A DNA stretch of 64,000 bases. Source: Halalkalibacter suaedae. Its GTDB lineage: Bacteria > Bacillota > Bacilli > Bacillales > Bacillaceae_D. Position numbers and translations under genes: made by a program. This document shows positions 1 to 10,092 of the stretch, one piece after another. Below the pieces are notes generated by a model, which was not told the origin of the DNA, made no database searches, and was given only the letters and a program-made list of their open reading frames with translations. The stretch lies in assembly GCF_017939705.1 (NCBI RefSeq), contig NZ_JAGKSQ010000003.1:434001-498000 (forward strand), written 5' to 3'. Within the stretch, counting starts at the first letter, position 1, and each line of letters opens with the position of its first letter.

Positions 1-330
1 CTCGTGTGAAGCGAGACAGCCGACAGGTTATTGGCATTAAAAGAGGAATGTGCGTAAAAAAGTCGCTTCGAACACGCTACCGGGATGGGGGGGCACGCTT
101 TCCGCAGGCGGGCGTGCAACGAGTGGAGCCATTGCAGCTTCCTCGATTCTGCCCAACGGGACTTTTTCAGTGGCCTCACCTAAAAGCCAAAGGTGAGACC
201 CCGCAGTGCGAAGCTCGAGGAGGCTCACCGGCTTCCCGCGGAAAGCGAAGTATATTTCAGGTGCGATTTACGTCCGCCAACCACCATTGTTCGGATTTTC
301 CATTAGTTAAATCACTTTTGTCCCAGCCTC
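1..330. repeat. Composite palindromic repeat A (type I arm + type III core + type II arm)
   Basis: GC-rich, non-coding mosaic downstream of yajC. Bases 8-26 resemble half of the GTCGACA hairpins seen elsewhere. Bases 75-90 (cgctaccgggatgggg) are the 5' arm of the type I repeats at 17.95, 26.43, 33.98 and 62.04 kb. Bases 111-178 match, with few changes, the reverse complement of 7934-8000. Bases 186-330 are the right half of a type II unit, ending in cacttttgtcccagcctc. The open frames across it share a translated string with other copies only because the DNA repeats. The joins between modules suggest recombination between copies. Confidence 0.85.
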
Positions 331-338
331 ATTATTAA

Positions 339-368
339 AAAAAAGCACAGCATATGCTGTGCTTTTTT
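339..368 (-). terminator. Intrinsic terminator after yajC
   Basis: Perfect hairpin AAAGCACAG/CTGTGCTTT around CATATG with T-runs on both sides, 9 bases beyond the yajC stop codon. It should end the ruvA-to-yajC transcript and may also stop reads coming from the left. Confidence 0.85.
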
Positions 369-376
369 ATGTAGGA

Positions 377-640
377 TCAATCTGGATTAACAACTTCGCG
401 AATAGCCGAGCGTTCAAATGTCAGCTTGCGGTTGTCATTAACAAGAATAACAACTATGTTTTCATCGATTGAATCAATTGTACCGTGTAATCCACCGATC
501 GTTACGATCTTGTCCCCACGTTGAAGTGCATTATGCATTTCACGTATTGCTTTTTGCTTCTTTTGTTGTGGTCTGATTAACAGAAAATAAAAAATCGCAA
601 ACATTAAAATCAATGGTAAAAGAGTTCCTATCATCTCCAT
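377..640 (-). CDS. yajC: Preprotein translocase accessory subunit YajC
   Basis: Small single-pass membrane protein of 87 residues that associates with SecDF at the Sec translocon. It has one N-terminal membrane helix (about residues 4-22), the typical IRPQQKKQK junction, and a soluble KOW-like domain containing GDKIVTIGGLHGTI. The ATG at 640 follows a purine-rich AAGGGGGGAAA site. It is the last gene of the ruvA-ruvB-DUF2905-queA-tgt-yajC series, the usual Bacillus order. What follows on the left is a repeat, not secDF, so the partner genes are elsewhere or beyond the edge. Confidence 0.93.
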   Translation of the reverse strand: MEMIGTLLPLILMFAIFYFLLIRPQQKKQKAIREMHNALQRGDKIVTIGGLHGTIDSIDENIVVILVNDNRKLTFERSAIREVVNPD

Positions 641-672
641 TTTATTTCCCCCCTTTCATTAATAAAAAAAAC

Positions 673-1830
<1,158 letters not shown>

Positions 1831-2856
1831 TTATAGAATTAGCATGGCATCACCGAAGCTAAAAAAGCGGTAGCGTTCTTTGATCGCATGATGATACGCA
1901 TTCATCACAAATTCTTTACTCGCAAATGCACTTACTAGCATGACTAGCGTCGATTTAGGTAAGTGGAAATTAGTTAGCAGTCCGTCAATACCCTTGACTT
2001 CGTATCCAGGATAAATAAAGATTGAGGTCCAACCGGAACACTCCTTAAACTCGCCGTATTCACTCATGATCGTCTCAAGAGTCCTTGCAGAGGTCGTGCC
2101 AACAGCAACAATTCGACCGCCTCTTTTTCTAGTGGCCGTTAGTGTCGCAGCGGTTTCTTCACTCATCTGGTAGAATTCTGCATGCATTTCATGGTCTTCA
2201 ACATTTTCAACACTAACAGGTCTAAATGTTCCAAGACCAACATGAAGAGTGATGAATGCAATATGAACTCCTTTATTTCTAATCTCGTCTAAAATTTCAT
2301 TTGTGAAATGAAGTCCAGCTGTAGGTGCAGCTGCAGATCCTCTATTTTTCGAATAAACGGTTTGATATCTTTCTTGATCAGGCAAGGTTTCTTTAATATA
2401 AGGTGGGAGAGGCATTTCCCCTAACTGGTCTAGGACTTCATGAAAGATACCTTCAAAGTTCATTCTTAATATTCTACCACCATGATCAGCCTCACCAACA
2501 CAGGTTGCACTTAGCTGACCTTCTCCGAAAACAATGACTGTCCCCTTTTTAACACGCTTTGCCGGTTTGACGAGTGTCTCCCATTCCTGACCCTCTATTT
2601 GCTTCAGCAATAGTACCTCAATATTTGCACCGGTTCCCTCTTTTGTACCAAAAAGTCTTGCAGGAAGGACGCGACTATCGTTTAGTACGAGACAATCACC
2701 TTCCACAAGGTTATCAACAATATTAGTAAATGTGCTATCCTGAACTTGTCCTGTGCTACGATTTAGAACAAGCAAACGAGACGCCGTCCTGTCAAGAAGA
2801 GGCGTCTGGGCAATTAATTCTTCCGGTAATTGAAAATCAAAATCATCTACGTTCAT
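1831..2856 (-). CDS. queA: S-adenosylmethionine:tRNA ribosyltransferase-isomerase
   Basis: Transfers and isomerises the ribosyl part of AdoMet onto preQ1-modified tRNA to give epoxyqueuosine. It has 341 residues, full length. Family features include the N-terminal [15 protein letters not shown], the [11 protein letters not shown] segment, TAGLHFT in the middle and the C-terminal [19 protein letters not shown]. It sits between the DUF2905 gene and tgt in the same direction, matching the ruvAB-queA-tgt order of Bacillus. No preQ1 riboswitch was recognised upstream. Confidence 0.97.
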   Translation of the reverse strand: MNVDDFDFQLPEELIAQTPLLDRTASRLLVLNRSTGQVQDSTFTNIVDNLVEGDCLVLNDSRVLPARLFGTKEGTGANIEVLLLKQIEGQEWETLVKPAKRVKKGTVIVFGEGQLSATCVGEADHGGRILRMNFEGIFHEVLDQLGEMPLPPYIKETLPDQERYQTVYSKNRGSAAAPTAGLHFTNEILDEIRNKGVHIAFITLHVGLGTFRPVSVENVEDHEMHAEFYQMSEETAATLTATRKRGGRIVAVGTTSARTLETIMSEYGEFKECSGWTSIFIYPGYEVKGIDGLLTNFHLPKSTLVMLVSAFASKEFVMNAYHHAIKERYRFFSFGDAMLIL

Positions 2857-2923
2857 TCAGCTTCACCTTTATCATTCATATTATACTTTCGTAATCATAC
2901 CTAAACTAAGCTAGCTGTGCAAG

Positions 2924-3139
2924 TTAGCGTATCCTCCCTATTATGAAGAGAAGAAGCGAAATGACAATACTTACAACAATGCTCGTCATAATCGGAAAAT
3001 AAAATGTCGTGTTCTCACGCTTTATTAAAATGTCACCTGGAAGCTTCCCAATTGGGATAAAACGACCAATCACCATCCAAAGCAATCCAATTAAGATGAG
3101 CAGAGCCCCTAAACCTATTAACAATTTCGGAACATTCAC
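2924..3139 (-). CDS. DUF2905 small membrane protein
   Basis: A 71-residue protein with two predicted membrane helices (about 4-26 and 46-68) joined by a loop containing [14 protein letters not shown], the signature of the DUF2905 family. It begins with GTG, and that codon overlaps the TGA stop of ruvB (GTGA), so it is probably translated by coupling. Members of this family often sit beside ruvB in Firmicutes. Its function is not known to me. Confidence 0.88.
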   Translation of the reverse strand: MNVPKLLIGLGALLILIGLLWMVIGRFIPIGKLPGDILIKRENTTFYFPIMTSIVVSIVISLLLFIIGRIR

Positions 3140-4134
3140 TTCGGTACCTCCAAGTTAAAATGCTCATAGCAAGCTATTGTAACAACTCTCCCTCGCGGTG
3201 TCCGTTGAATGAAACCAATTTGCAATAAATAAGGTTCATATACATCTTCAATCGTTTCCGATTCTTCTCCAATTGTTGCTGCTATCGTATCAAGCCCAAC
3301 TGGTCCACCACGAAACTTTTCAATCATTCCGTAAAGTAATTTATGATCGATATGATCTAGTCCTAATTCATCCACCTGCAATTGTTCAAGCGAATGCTTT
3401 GCAATCGTGAGTGTGATGTTCCCATCCCCTTCAACCTGTGCAAAGTCCCTCACCCTTCTTAGGAGGCGGTTAGCAATTCTTGGCGTGCCTCTAGATCGAC
3501 GAGCAATTTCAATTGCGGCCTGGTCTTCAATTTCAGCCTCAAAAATTTCAGCGGTACGCTTAACAATTATCGTTAGCTCAGCTTCTGAATAATATTCTAG
3601 ACGTGAAAGAACACCAAAACGATCTCGAAGTGGGGCAGAGAGCATCCCAGCCCGGGTTGTCGCTCCAACTAATGTAAAGGGAGGAAGCTCTAGGCGAACA
3701 GATCTTGCAGTTGGACCTTTTCCTATGACGATATCTAAGCAAAAATCCTCCATTGCTGGATAAAGAACTTCTTCAACCATTCGATTTAACCGGTGTATTT
3801 CATCAATAAATAAAACATCCCCTGGTTCTAATGAAGACAAAATTGCAGCTAAATCACCTGGACGTTCAATAGCAGGACCTGAAGTGGTTCTCATATTCAC
3901 TCCCATTTCAGCTGCAATAATTCCTGAAAGTGTTGTTTTCCCTAAACCAGGTGGTCCATATAAAAGTACGTGATCAAGGCATTCTTCTCGAAGTTTCGCA
4001 GCCTCCATAAATATAGACAGGTTTTTCTTAACCTTTTCCTGGCCTATATAGTTGTCTAGACTTTGCGGTCGAACTCGTTGATCAAGTGATTCTTCCATTC
4101 CCTGCTCTTCCGCAGATACGACACGTTCATCCAA
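3136..4134 (-). CDS. ruvB: Holliday junction branch-migration helicase RuvB
   Basis: Hexameric AAA+ motor that pulls DNA through RuvA-bound Holliday junctions. Walker [11 protein letters not shown] is at residues 60-69, Walker [10 protein letters not shown] at about 109-117, sensor GATTRAG at about 158-164 and arginine finger PLRDRFG at 169-175. A C-terminal winged helix ends in RTPRGRV. The proposed start is TTG at 4134, because GGAGGTGA lies 9 bases upstream and no ATG lies nearer. The protein has 332 residues, normal length. It is co-transcribed with ruvA, about 20 bases away. Confidence 0.97.
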   Translation of the reverse strand: MDERVVSAEEQGMEESLDQRVRPQSLDNYIGQEKVKKNLSIFMEAAKLREECLDHVLLYGPPGLGKTTLSGIIAAEMGVNMRTTSGPAIERPGDLAAILSSLEPGDVLFIDEIHRLNRMVEEVLYPAMEDFCLDIVIGKGPTARSVRLELPPFTLVGATTRAGMLSAPLRDRFGVLSRLEYYSEAELTIIVKRTAEIFEAEIEDQAAIEIARRSRGTPRIANRLLRRVRDFAQVEGDGNITLTIAKHSLEQLQVDELGLDHIDHKLLYGMIEKFRGGPVGLDTIAATIGEESETIEDVYEPYLLQIGFIQRTPRGRVVTIACYEHFNLEVPK

Positions 4135-4153
4135 GACAAGTCACCTCCGTTCT

Positions 4154-4753
4154 CTAAACTTTCAACATTAATTTTAGAGCCTTCTTTATGTATCCATCTG
4201 TCGATAATTGCTCTTCCTCTAAATGTGGACGAACACTTTTCAGCTCCTTCTCAACATAACCAAGAGAACGTAAGGCCTCAAATGCTTCTTCTAATGCTTC
4301 ATTCAACTGTCCACTGACACTCTTATTCTCTGGTGTTAGCAGATTAGGAGCAAAATCAGATAACTTCCCTTTTAAGTCGAGGATAATTTGTCTGGCAGTC
4401 TTTTTCCCTACACCAGGAAACTTAACAAGGAATGCTTCATCTTCGTTTTCAATTGCAAAAACGACATTTTCTGGTTCTCCTGTAGCCAAAATCGCTAAGG
4501 CTCCTTTTGGACCTATACCTGAAACGTTTAGTAATTTCTCAAATAAAGCTCTTTCCTGCTTTGTTTGAAATCCGTAAAGCCTCAGAATATCCTCCCTGAC
4601 ATACTGAAACGTGTATATACGAATTGTTTCTTCTATATATTTTTGAAATTTAAAAGGATTAGGACAATGTATCTGGTATCCCATACCATTGTGGTCAATG
4701 ACGACATACTGAATATCAACTTCTATAAGTGTTCCGTTAATATACTCAATCAA
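4154..4753 (-). CDS. ruvA: Holliday junction-binding protein RuvA
   Basis: Tetramer that binds four-way junctions and loads RuvB. The start is taken as TTG at 4753, read as (M)IEYINGTL, because GAGGAAG lies just upstream and this matches the family N-terminus. The longer frame reaching 4777 has no ribosome site. An N-terminal OB fold is followed by two helix-hairpin-helix motifs ([16 protein letters not shown] and [16 protein letters not shown]), then an acidic linker and domain III that contacts RuvB. It has 199 residues. First gene of the ruvAB-queA-tgt-yajC unit. Confidence 0.95.
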   Translation of the reverse strand: MIEYINGTLIEVDIQYVVIDHNGMGYQIHCPNPFKFQKYIEETIRIYTFQYVREDILRLYGFQTKQERALFEKLLNVSGIGPKGALAILATGEPENVVFAIENEDEAFLVKFPGVGKKTARQIILDLKGKLSDFAPNLLTPENKSVSGQLNEALEEAFEALRSLGYVEKELKSVRPHLEEEQLSTDGYIKKALKLMLKV

Positions 4754-4831
4754 ACTGTTCTTCCTCTCTCCACACATTTACTTTGTATTTTATCATAGTT
4801 CCTTGACCACAGTCATTTTAATACAAGACTT

Positions 4832-4880
4832 AAAAATAAGATGCTCCTAAAAAAGACATTCGAGTCTTCCTAGGAGCATC
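4832..4880 (-). terminator. Intrinsic terminator after bofC
   Basis: Stem GATGCTCCTA/TAGGAGCATC with an inner AAGAC/GTCTT pairing, followed on the minus strand by TATTTTTA. It lies 25 bases past the bofC stop and separates bofC from ruvA. Confidence 0.85.
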
Positions 4881-4904
4881 TCACTATTGAACCACTTTTA
4901 TTTC

Positions 4905-5435
4905 TTACAACTGGGCTGCTTTATACTGCCCTAGCACTTGTAATACTTCTTCATAATTTTTCAAATTCTGAACCGGAATTCCCTTTTCTAAATCAGAATG
5001 TTGTTTACTTTTCAACTTAGATGTATCCAACCTAAAAAATGACTGTATGACTTTCTCTTGATTCGGGGTGCCTTCATAAATTGACAGCACTCCATCATCA
5101 GTAATTCCAAAATAGCCATTTATCTTTAATAAAGGAGAAATATCCTTTACCTCTTTCCTAAATATCATCTCATTTTTATTCTGATCGATTAGATCCCAAT
5201 CTTGATAAAACGCCCAAAAGTCCTCCATTGAAAGAATGGTCTCTTGAACTCTTTCCTCACTTTTCTCTCCATCCAGATAGACGCGTTCTAAAATAACATT
5301 TATCTTTTGAGGACTCATTACTTCAAATACCTCTGGCTTAGCCTCTTGAATGGCGACTGTTTCCGTCGTGTTGACCATAAAAACAACTGCAATAACACCT
5401 ATTAGCAACAGCTGAAATTTCAAAATACCCTTCAT
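4905..5435 (-). CDS. bofC: Forespore intercompartmental regulator BofC
   Basis: BofC is made in the forespore and restrains the SpoIVB signal that triggers pro-sigma-K processing in the mother cell. The start is ATG 5435, preceded by AGAGGTG; the upstream in-frame codons lack a ribosome site. The protein has 176 residues, with an N-terminal signal/anchor helix (about 5-20) followed by a secreted domain containing LERVYLDGEKSEE and GYFGITDDGVLSIYEG. Its place next to ruvA is the same as in B. subtilis. Identification rests on position, length and sequence character. Confidence 0.9.
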   Translation of the reverse strand: MKGILKFQLLLIGVIAVVFMVNTTETVAIQEAKPEVFEVMSPQKINVILERVYLDGEKSEERVQETILSMEDFWAFYQDWDLIDQNKNEMIFRKEVKDISPLLKINGYFGITDDGVLSIYEGTPNQEKVIQSFFRLDTSKLKSKQHSDLEKGIPVQNLKNYEEVLQVLGQYKAAQL

Positions 5436-5590
5436 CAGCTTTTCACCTCTTATACGTATGAATTTAGTACTTCCTATAGATTCATGTTGCCCATAAATGG
5501 AAATCACCATTCAAATAAATACCAAAAATAAAAACTTGCTCTGTTTCACTGTTCTCTTAAAGGTGGCAGCTTTCAAAAAAACTCCAATAT

Positions 5591-5622
5591 AAAAAAGGCC
5601 TTTGAGAAAATTCTCAAAGGCG
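5591..5622 (-). terminator. Intrinsic terminator after the coxA-position lipoprotein
   Basis: CGCCTTTGAGAA/TTCTCAAAGG hairpin followed by TTTTTT on the minus strand, 14 bases beyond the stop of the 5636-6424 gene. Confidence 0.85.
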
Positions 5623-5635
5623 ATACGAATATATA

Positions 5636-6424
5636 TTACTGGTCTCTATTAGCTACTTCAGCTGCTCTGTTTTTTAACGTTTCATACGTATTATTATTAT
5701 CACCTAAAACAGATGAACGCGTTTCACTATTTTCTAACACTGGGCCTTGACGTGTCATTCGTGGAGTCATGTTCATAGCTCCAGTTCCTTGACGTCGGTT
5801 ACCATTATTATCTGCTGTGTCAACACCATTACGAGCTCGGCCACGTAAATAGCCATCTTCATCAACCATTCCTGGTCTGTTACCACCAGTTATACCAGAG
5901 TGTTCTGTATCAAGATCAACATCTCTTGTTGTGCCATTTAGCCCCGCACGACCCATTCCTGGTCTATTTGTACCTTGCGTATCAAAGATTCCACGATCAT
6001 CACCTGTCATCCCTCTATGCGCTTGCCCTCGTCCTTGAGTTCCACCAATTCCAGCATGATCATCATTGTTACGCATTTGTCCAGTCTGGGTACCCGTTTG
6101 AGCACCAGTCCCATTAACTCCATACGTGCCTCTTTGACCATTTTGACCAGTTATTCCATGATTTCCTGTTCCTGTTCCATAGGTACCGTTATGTCCACGA
6201 TTACCAGCAACACCTTGTCCATTACGATCTGGTGTCATCATATCTGTTAAAGGTCCTTCACCTTGATTTTGATTATCTACACCTGTTGTATACATATCAT
6301 GAGATTGAATGCCTGTACGATTAAAGTTAGCATTCATGTCTGTTGCTTGATTATCTGTCCCACACCCTACAAGACCACCTAAAAGCATAGTAGCTGTTGC
6401 GATTGTCATAGCGAATTTTTTCAT
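5636..6424 (-). CDS. Gly/Asn-rich lipoprotein in the coxA (spore cortex protein) position
   Basis: A 262-residue secreted lipoprotein with a signal peptide ending in the lipobox LVGC (Cys about residue 21). Nearly all the rest is low-complexity sequence rich in Gly, Asn, Thr, Arg and Asp, with repeats of the type GTYGTGTG / GQNGQRGTYG. Only the last 30 residues (ETRSSVLGDNNNTYETLKNR...) look folded. It lies between bofC and safA, where B. subtilis carries coxA, so a role at the spore surface or cortex is likely. I could not see a clear YhcN/YlaJ domain, so homology to CoxA is inferred from place and lipobox only. Confidence 0.65.
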   Translation of the reverse strand: MKKFAMTIATATMLLGGLVGCGTDNQATDMNANFNRTGIQSHDMYTTGVDNQNQGEGPLTDMMTPDRNGQGVAGNRGHNGTYGTGTGNHGITGQNGQRGTYGVNGTGAQTGTQTGQMRNNDDHAGIGGTQGRGQAHRGMTGDDRGIFDTQGTNRPGMGRAGLNGTTRDVDLDTEHSGITGGNRPGMVDEDGYLRGRARNGVDTADNNGNRRQGTGAMNMTPRMTRQGPVLENSETRSSVLGDNNNTYETLKNRAAEVANRDQ

Positions 6425-6510
6425 TTTTGAATTCCCCCTTTCACCATTTATGATGGCTTCAGAAAGGATTCTTTACACTGTTAGTTCTTGGTCAAAGTCC
6501 CAAAACAAAA

Positions 6511-6550
6511 GGGTGTCTTAAGGATCTTTTCTCCTTTTAGACACCCTTTT
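6511..6550 (-). terminator. Intrinsic terminator after safA
   Basis: AAGGGTGTCT.../...AGACACCCTT stem (gggtgtctta at 6511, tagacaccc ending 6545) with T-runs on both sides. It terminates safA before the lipoprotein gene, so the two are separately transcribed. Confidence 0.85.
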
Positions 6551-6566
6551 TTTCATCTCTTACGTT

Positions 6567-7592
6567 TTAATCATCATAGTCATCTGATTCATAATACTGA
6601 TTCATCGGTGGTTGCATCATTTGATTTGGATATAGCTGTGGTTGTGGTTGGGCTGGCATCATTTGGTTTAGATTAGGCTGTGACTGTGGTTGGGCTGGCA
6701 TCATTTGGTTTGGATAAGGTTGTGGCTGTTGTTGGGTTGGCATCATTTGGTTTCCATACATAGGTGTCGGTCCACAACTTTGACAATCATTTGCATATGG
6801 ATAATATGGTTGTGGCTGCGGTTGACTCTGCATTTGCGGATATTGTTGTGGATAATATGGCATCGGATCTTGGTGTACTGGTGGGTACTGATGCACTGGT
6901 TGGGCATACGTTGGTGATTTTGGTGCACACCCAGGCATTACTGGGCTAATAGGAACTGGAGCACAATCTGGTTGGCTAATTGGCTGATACATTGGTTGTG
7001 GTTGTGGCTGCGGTTGATAACTAGGTTGTTGCTGTGGCTTGGGTTGATATGTTGGTTGCTTCGGTTGATAAGTAGGTTTCTTATAATCAGATTTCACAAC
7101 TGTTTTAGGCTTTTCATGTTTCTGCTCTTCCTTCTTGTAGACGGGAGGCTTTTTCATAACTGGTACCTGTTTTGCTTTAGGCTGTTCTTTCTTTGGTGCT
7201 TGTGGCTGATAGAAATTAATATTTGTTTCATACAGATTCTGATTCACATCAACCGTTGATTTCGGCGCCTTTGGTTGCATGATCGGCTGCTGCATTGGTG
7301 GCATTTCCATTTGAGGCATCTTCGGCATTTCCTTCGCCGGAGCTTTGGCCACTTCTTTTGGTTGTTCCTTCTTAGGTTGTTCTTTCTTAGGTTGTTCCTT
7401 CACTTGAGGCATTTTTTGTGCCTCTTTTTTAACAGGGACACTTCCAGTCGGCACTTTAATCTTCATACCAGGCATAATCATGTCTGGGTTAGAAAGTTGG
7501 TTATTAGCAGATTTCAATTGTTCAAAATCAACTCCATATTTCTGTGCCAATTTCCAAAGAGTATCTCCTTTTTGAACGATATGGATTTTCAT
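6567..7592 (-). CDS. safA: Spore coat assembly protein SafA (LysM)
   Basis: SafA is a morphogenetic coat protein placed at the cortex/coat interface. Residues 1-48 are one LysM domain (IVQKGDTLWKLAQKYGV ... MPGMKIKVP) that should bind peptidoglycan. The following 290 residues are a Pro/Gln/Lys then Pro/Gln/Tyr-rich tail with short repeats, including three copies of NQMMPxQ near the end and a hydrophilic Asp-rich terminus. The length of 341 is close to that of known SafA. It lies upstream of the coxA-position gene and near nadA, as in B. subtilis. The long plus-strand frames over the tail are shadows of this low-complexity DNA. Confidence 0.9.
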   Translation of the reverse strand: MKIHIVQKGDTLWKLAQKYGVDFEQLKSANNQLSNPDMIMPGMKIKVPTGSVPVKKEAQKMPQVKEQPKKEQPKKEQPKEVAKAPAKEMPKMPQMEMPPMQQPIMQPKAPKSTVDVNQNLYETNINFYQPQAPKKEQPKAKQVPVMKKPPVYKKEEQKHEKPKTVVKSDYKKPTYQPKQPTYQPKPQQQPSYQPQPQPQPMYQPISQPDCAPVPISPVMPGCAPKSPTYAQPVHQYPPVHQDPMPYYPQQYPQMQSQPQPQPYYPYANDCQSCGPTPMYGNQMMPTQQQPQPYPNQMMPAQPQSQPNLNQMMPAQPQPQLYPNQMMQPPMNQYYESDDYDD

Positions 7593-7780
7593 AATACTAT
7601 TCCCTCCTCATACTTTTCTATACATCCTATGTCATAATAGGCCAATTGACACGAGCAGTTCACCTAAAATGTGTACTCAGTATGTCAAAAAGGCGTTATT
7701 TCTAAGGGTCTCAGCACAGCTTATGTCATATAAAAAAGGTTTATGCCTAAAGAATTATCTCCTTAAACGCTATAAAAAAA

Positions 7781-8107
7781 GAGGCTGGGACAAAAGTGAT
7801 TTAACTAATAGAAAATCCGAACAATAATAGTTAGCGGACATAAACCGCTCCTAAAATATACTTCGCTTTCCGCGGGAAGCCGGTGAGCCTCCTCGTGCTT
7901 CGCACTGCGGGGTCTCAACTTTGGCTTTATCATGAGGCCAATGAAAAAGTACCTTTGTGCATATTCGAGGAAGCAGCAATGGCTCCACACGTTGCACGCC
8001 TTCTATGAGAAACTCACTCATAGCAGGCTTAAGACAATGCAACGGTTTCGCTCATTGCTTAAAGGCCACTGAAGAAAGGTGAAAATCATACCTTTTTCAG
8101 TGGCCTC
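7781..8107. repeat. Composite palindromic repeat B (type II inverted, with type III core)
   Basis: Begins at gaggctgggacaaaagtgat (7781), the type II end read in reverse, and runs through the type II body (cttccgcgggaagccggtgag... at about 7866). It then continues into a segment (7934-8000) that is the reverse complement of bases 111-178 of repeat A, and ends in the hairpin 8061-8107. It fills the gap between safA's start and nadA's end. The remaining stretch, 7593-7780, is AT-rich and presumably holds the safA promoter; I could not assign one. Confidence 0.85.
8061..8107 (-). terminator. Terminator-like hairpin after nadA, supplied by repeat B
   Basis: AAGGCCACTGAA/TTCAGTGGCCT with inner AAAGGTG/TACCTTT pairing. 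It starts 17 bases past the nadA stop. The same hairpin module occurs in repeat H (about 48043-48088), and its 3' arm occurs in repeat A (about 164-177). Confidence 0.7.
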
Positions 8108-8123
8108 TTTACACATATACAAA

Positions 8124-9227
8124 TTATTTTCTTTCCAACATCCGTTTCAAAGCTAACCTTGCCTCTAATGATGTCTTTTGATCTACAGTAATTGGATAGT
8201 GTAATACACCATTTTCTAACTCTTCTAGTGACCATAGTAAATGATCCAGATCTATTCTGTTCATCGTTAAACAAGGACACATAGTTGGGTTTAATGAAAC
8301 AATCTCTTTATCAGGAAATTGACTTCCAAGACGATTCACCAGATTCATCTCCGTCCCGACTGCCCAACTCGTTCCAGGTTTCGCATTTCGAATCGTTTCT
8401 ATAATGAAATGAGTTGACCCATTGAGATCCGCCGCTTGTACAACCTCATGTGGACACTCTGGATGGACGATAATCGTCGTTTCTGGAGCTTCTTTTCGAA
8501 AGGTTTCTATTTGTCCAACCGTAAATTTTTCATGGACAGAACAATGTCCTTTCCATAGAATTACTTTAACTCGATCGACATCACCACTAAATTCAAGTTG
8601 GCGTCCAATTGGATCCCACACAGCCATTTCATCAAGTTCTATTCCTAAATCAAAAGCAGTATTGCGACCCAAGTGCTGATCTGGTAAAAAGAGCAGACGT
8701 TGTTTTTGAGTGAACGCCCATTGAACCATTTTCTTTGCATTTGAAGACGTTACCGTTGCTCCCCCGTAGCGACCACAAAATGCCTTGATTGCAGCTGTAC
8801 TATTGACATAAGTTAGCGGTAGGATCGTATCACCAAACAGTTCCGAAAGCTTCGTCCAGGCATATTCTGTTTGATCAATATCCGCCATGTCTGCCATTGA
8901 ACAGCCTGCTCTCAAATCAGATAGTATGACATGTTGCTTTTCTGTTGTTAACATATCCGCTGTTTCAGCCATAAAATGCACACCACAAAACACAATAAAT
9001 TCAGCATCCTTATTCTCTTCAGAAAGCTGAGCTAGCTGTAAGGAATCTCCAGTTGCATCGGCAAATTCGATCACTTCATCACGCTGATAATGATGTCCAG
9101 GAATAAATAAACGTCGTCCAAGCCGCTCTTTGATTGCATATATTCTTGCTCGCTTCTCATCTGTTGACATCTCTCTATAGTGCTCTGGTAGTCGGTCTAG
9201 TGTTGCGACCTTCTCTAAGAAGTTCAT
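8124..9227 (-). CDS. nadA: Quinolinate synthase NadA
   Basis: Condenses iminoaspartate with dihydroxyacetone phosphate to quinolinate using a [4Fe-4S] cluster. It has 367 residues, the long Bacillus form. Candidate cluster ligands are C109 (AGCSMAD), C229 (KGHCSVH) and C319 (MCPCL), one residue off the 110/230/320 positions known for B. subtilis NadA. The start ATG overlaps the nadC stop (ATGA), so the two are coupled. Last gene of nadB-nadC-nadA, which is expected to be repressed by NiaR. It needs cluster assembly, which explains the cysteine desulfurase gene nearby. Confidence 0.97.
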   Translation of the reverse strand: MNFLEKVATLDRLPEHYREMSTDEKRARIYAIKERLGRRLFIPGHHYQRDEVIEFADATGDSLQLAQLSEENKDAEFIVFCGVHFMAETADMLTTEKQHVILSDLRAGCSMADMADIDQTEYAWTKLSELFGDTILPLTYVNSTAAIKAFCGRYGGATVTSSNAKKMVQWAFTQKQRLLFLPDQHLGRNTAFDLGIELDEMAVWDPIGRQLEFSGDVDRVKVILWKGHCSVHEKFTVGQIETFRKEAPETTIIVHPECPHEVVQAADLNGSTHFIIETIRNAKPGTSWAVGTEMNLVNRLGSQFPDKEIVSLNPTMCPCLTMNRIDLDHLLWSLEELENGVLHYPITVDQKTSLEARLALKRMLERK

Positions 9228-10066
9228 ACTTCTCCCTCCAATAACAAAAAGCTAAGGTCTGTTGCCTTGACTGAATGTGTCAATGCACCCAATGAAATGT
9301 AATCACAGCCACAGCCTCGATAATTTTCAATATTTTCGATATTAATTCCACCAGATACTTCTGTTCTTATATAATGTGGCACCAACTTAACATACTCAAG
9401 CACTTCTGCAGGGCTAGCATTATCAAACATGATGACATCAACCTTTGCCTCAATCGCATCTAGAACTTCCAGCTCGTTTGTAGTCTCGACTTCAATCTTA
9501 ACCATATGACCTATCCTACTTCGAACAGATTCAACAGACTTTAAGATGCCTCCTCCAGCAAGTAAATGGTTCTCCTTCAATAACACCGCATCACTTAACG
9601 TACGTCGATGGTTATATCCTCCACCACAGCGAACGGCATACTTTTCAAATTGTCTTAATCCTGGTGTTGTTTTCCGCGTATCACAAATCCGTATCGTCGG
9701 ATCGTTTAATCGTTTAATAACGGCATTCGTTAATGAAGCAATTCCACTCATACGTTGGAGCAAATTCAAGATGACTCTTTCCCCTGCTAATAACTGACAA
9801 ACAGGACCTTCGATATAGCCTATAACTTCGCCAGCTTTGAAACGATCTCCATCCTTTACTTTTAAATCAACCTTAATTGACCGATCAATAAGCTCATATC
9901 CTAATGTAACGACATTTGACCCAGCCATGATTCCATTTTCCTTCGCAAGTATCATTGCTCTTGCCCTATTCTCTTTTCCAATAATTGATTCGGTCGTCAC
10001 ATCACCCTCAGCAATATCTTCAATAAAAAAATGTTCTAATTGTTTTTTCATCAGTAAGTGATTCAT
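9224..10066 (-). CDS. nadC: Nicotinate-nucleotide pyrophosphorylase NadC
   Basis: Quinolinate phosphoribosyltransferase, making nicotinate mononucleotide from quinolinate and PRPP. Family signatures are visible: EGDVTTESI near the N-terminus, [13 protein letters not shown], the RKTTPGLR motif, [43 protein letters not shown] and the closing [11 protein letters not shown]. The start is put at ATG 10066 after AAAGGGGGATGG; a TTG just upstream is the alternative. About 280 residues. Sits between nadB and nadA. Confidence 0.97.
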   Translation of the reverse strand: MNHLLMKKQLEHFFIEDIAEGDVTTESIIGKENRARAMILAKENGIMAGSNVVTLGYELIDRSIKVDLKVKDGDRFKAGEVIGYIEGPVCQLLAGERVILNLLQRMSGIASLTNAVIKRLNDPTIRICDTRKTTPGLRQFEKYAVRCGGGYNHRRTLSDAVLLKENHLLAGGGILKSVESVRSRIGHMVKIEVETTNELEVLDAIEAKVDVIMFDNASPAEVLEYVKLVPHYIRTEVSGGINIENIENYRGCGCDYISLGALTHSVKATDLSFLLLEGEV

Positions 10067-10092
10067 CAATCCATCCCCCTTTTACTATCTCT

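Noticed and set aside
6-338. Open frame of 110 codons over repeat A, similar in translation to frames at 7851-8042, 18429-18620 and 62945-63205 (shared string GSPASRGKRSIF)
   Set aside because: The similarity comes from the repeated DNA itself. Frames differ between copies, have no ribosome site and cross module joins. They are conceptual translations of non-coding repeats.
5591-5622. Hairpin CTTTGAGAA/TTCTCAAAGG as a third IS1182 relic
   Set aside because: The arm resembles the IS hairpin, but no IS codons or type II repeat flank it, and it sits correctly as the terminator of the lipoprotein gene.
6690-7637. Long plus-strand frames opposite safA, rich in Trp, Leu and His
   Set aside because: They mirror the Pro/Gln codon repeats of safA, have no ribosome sites and no family pattern.
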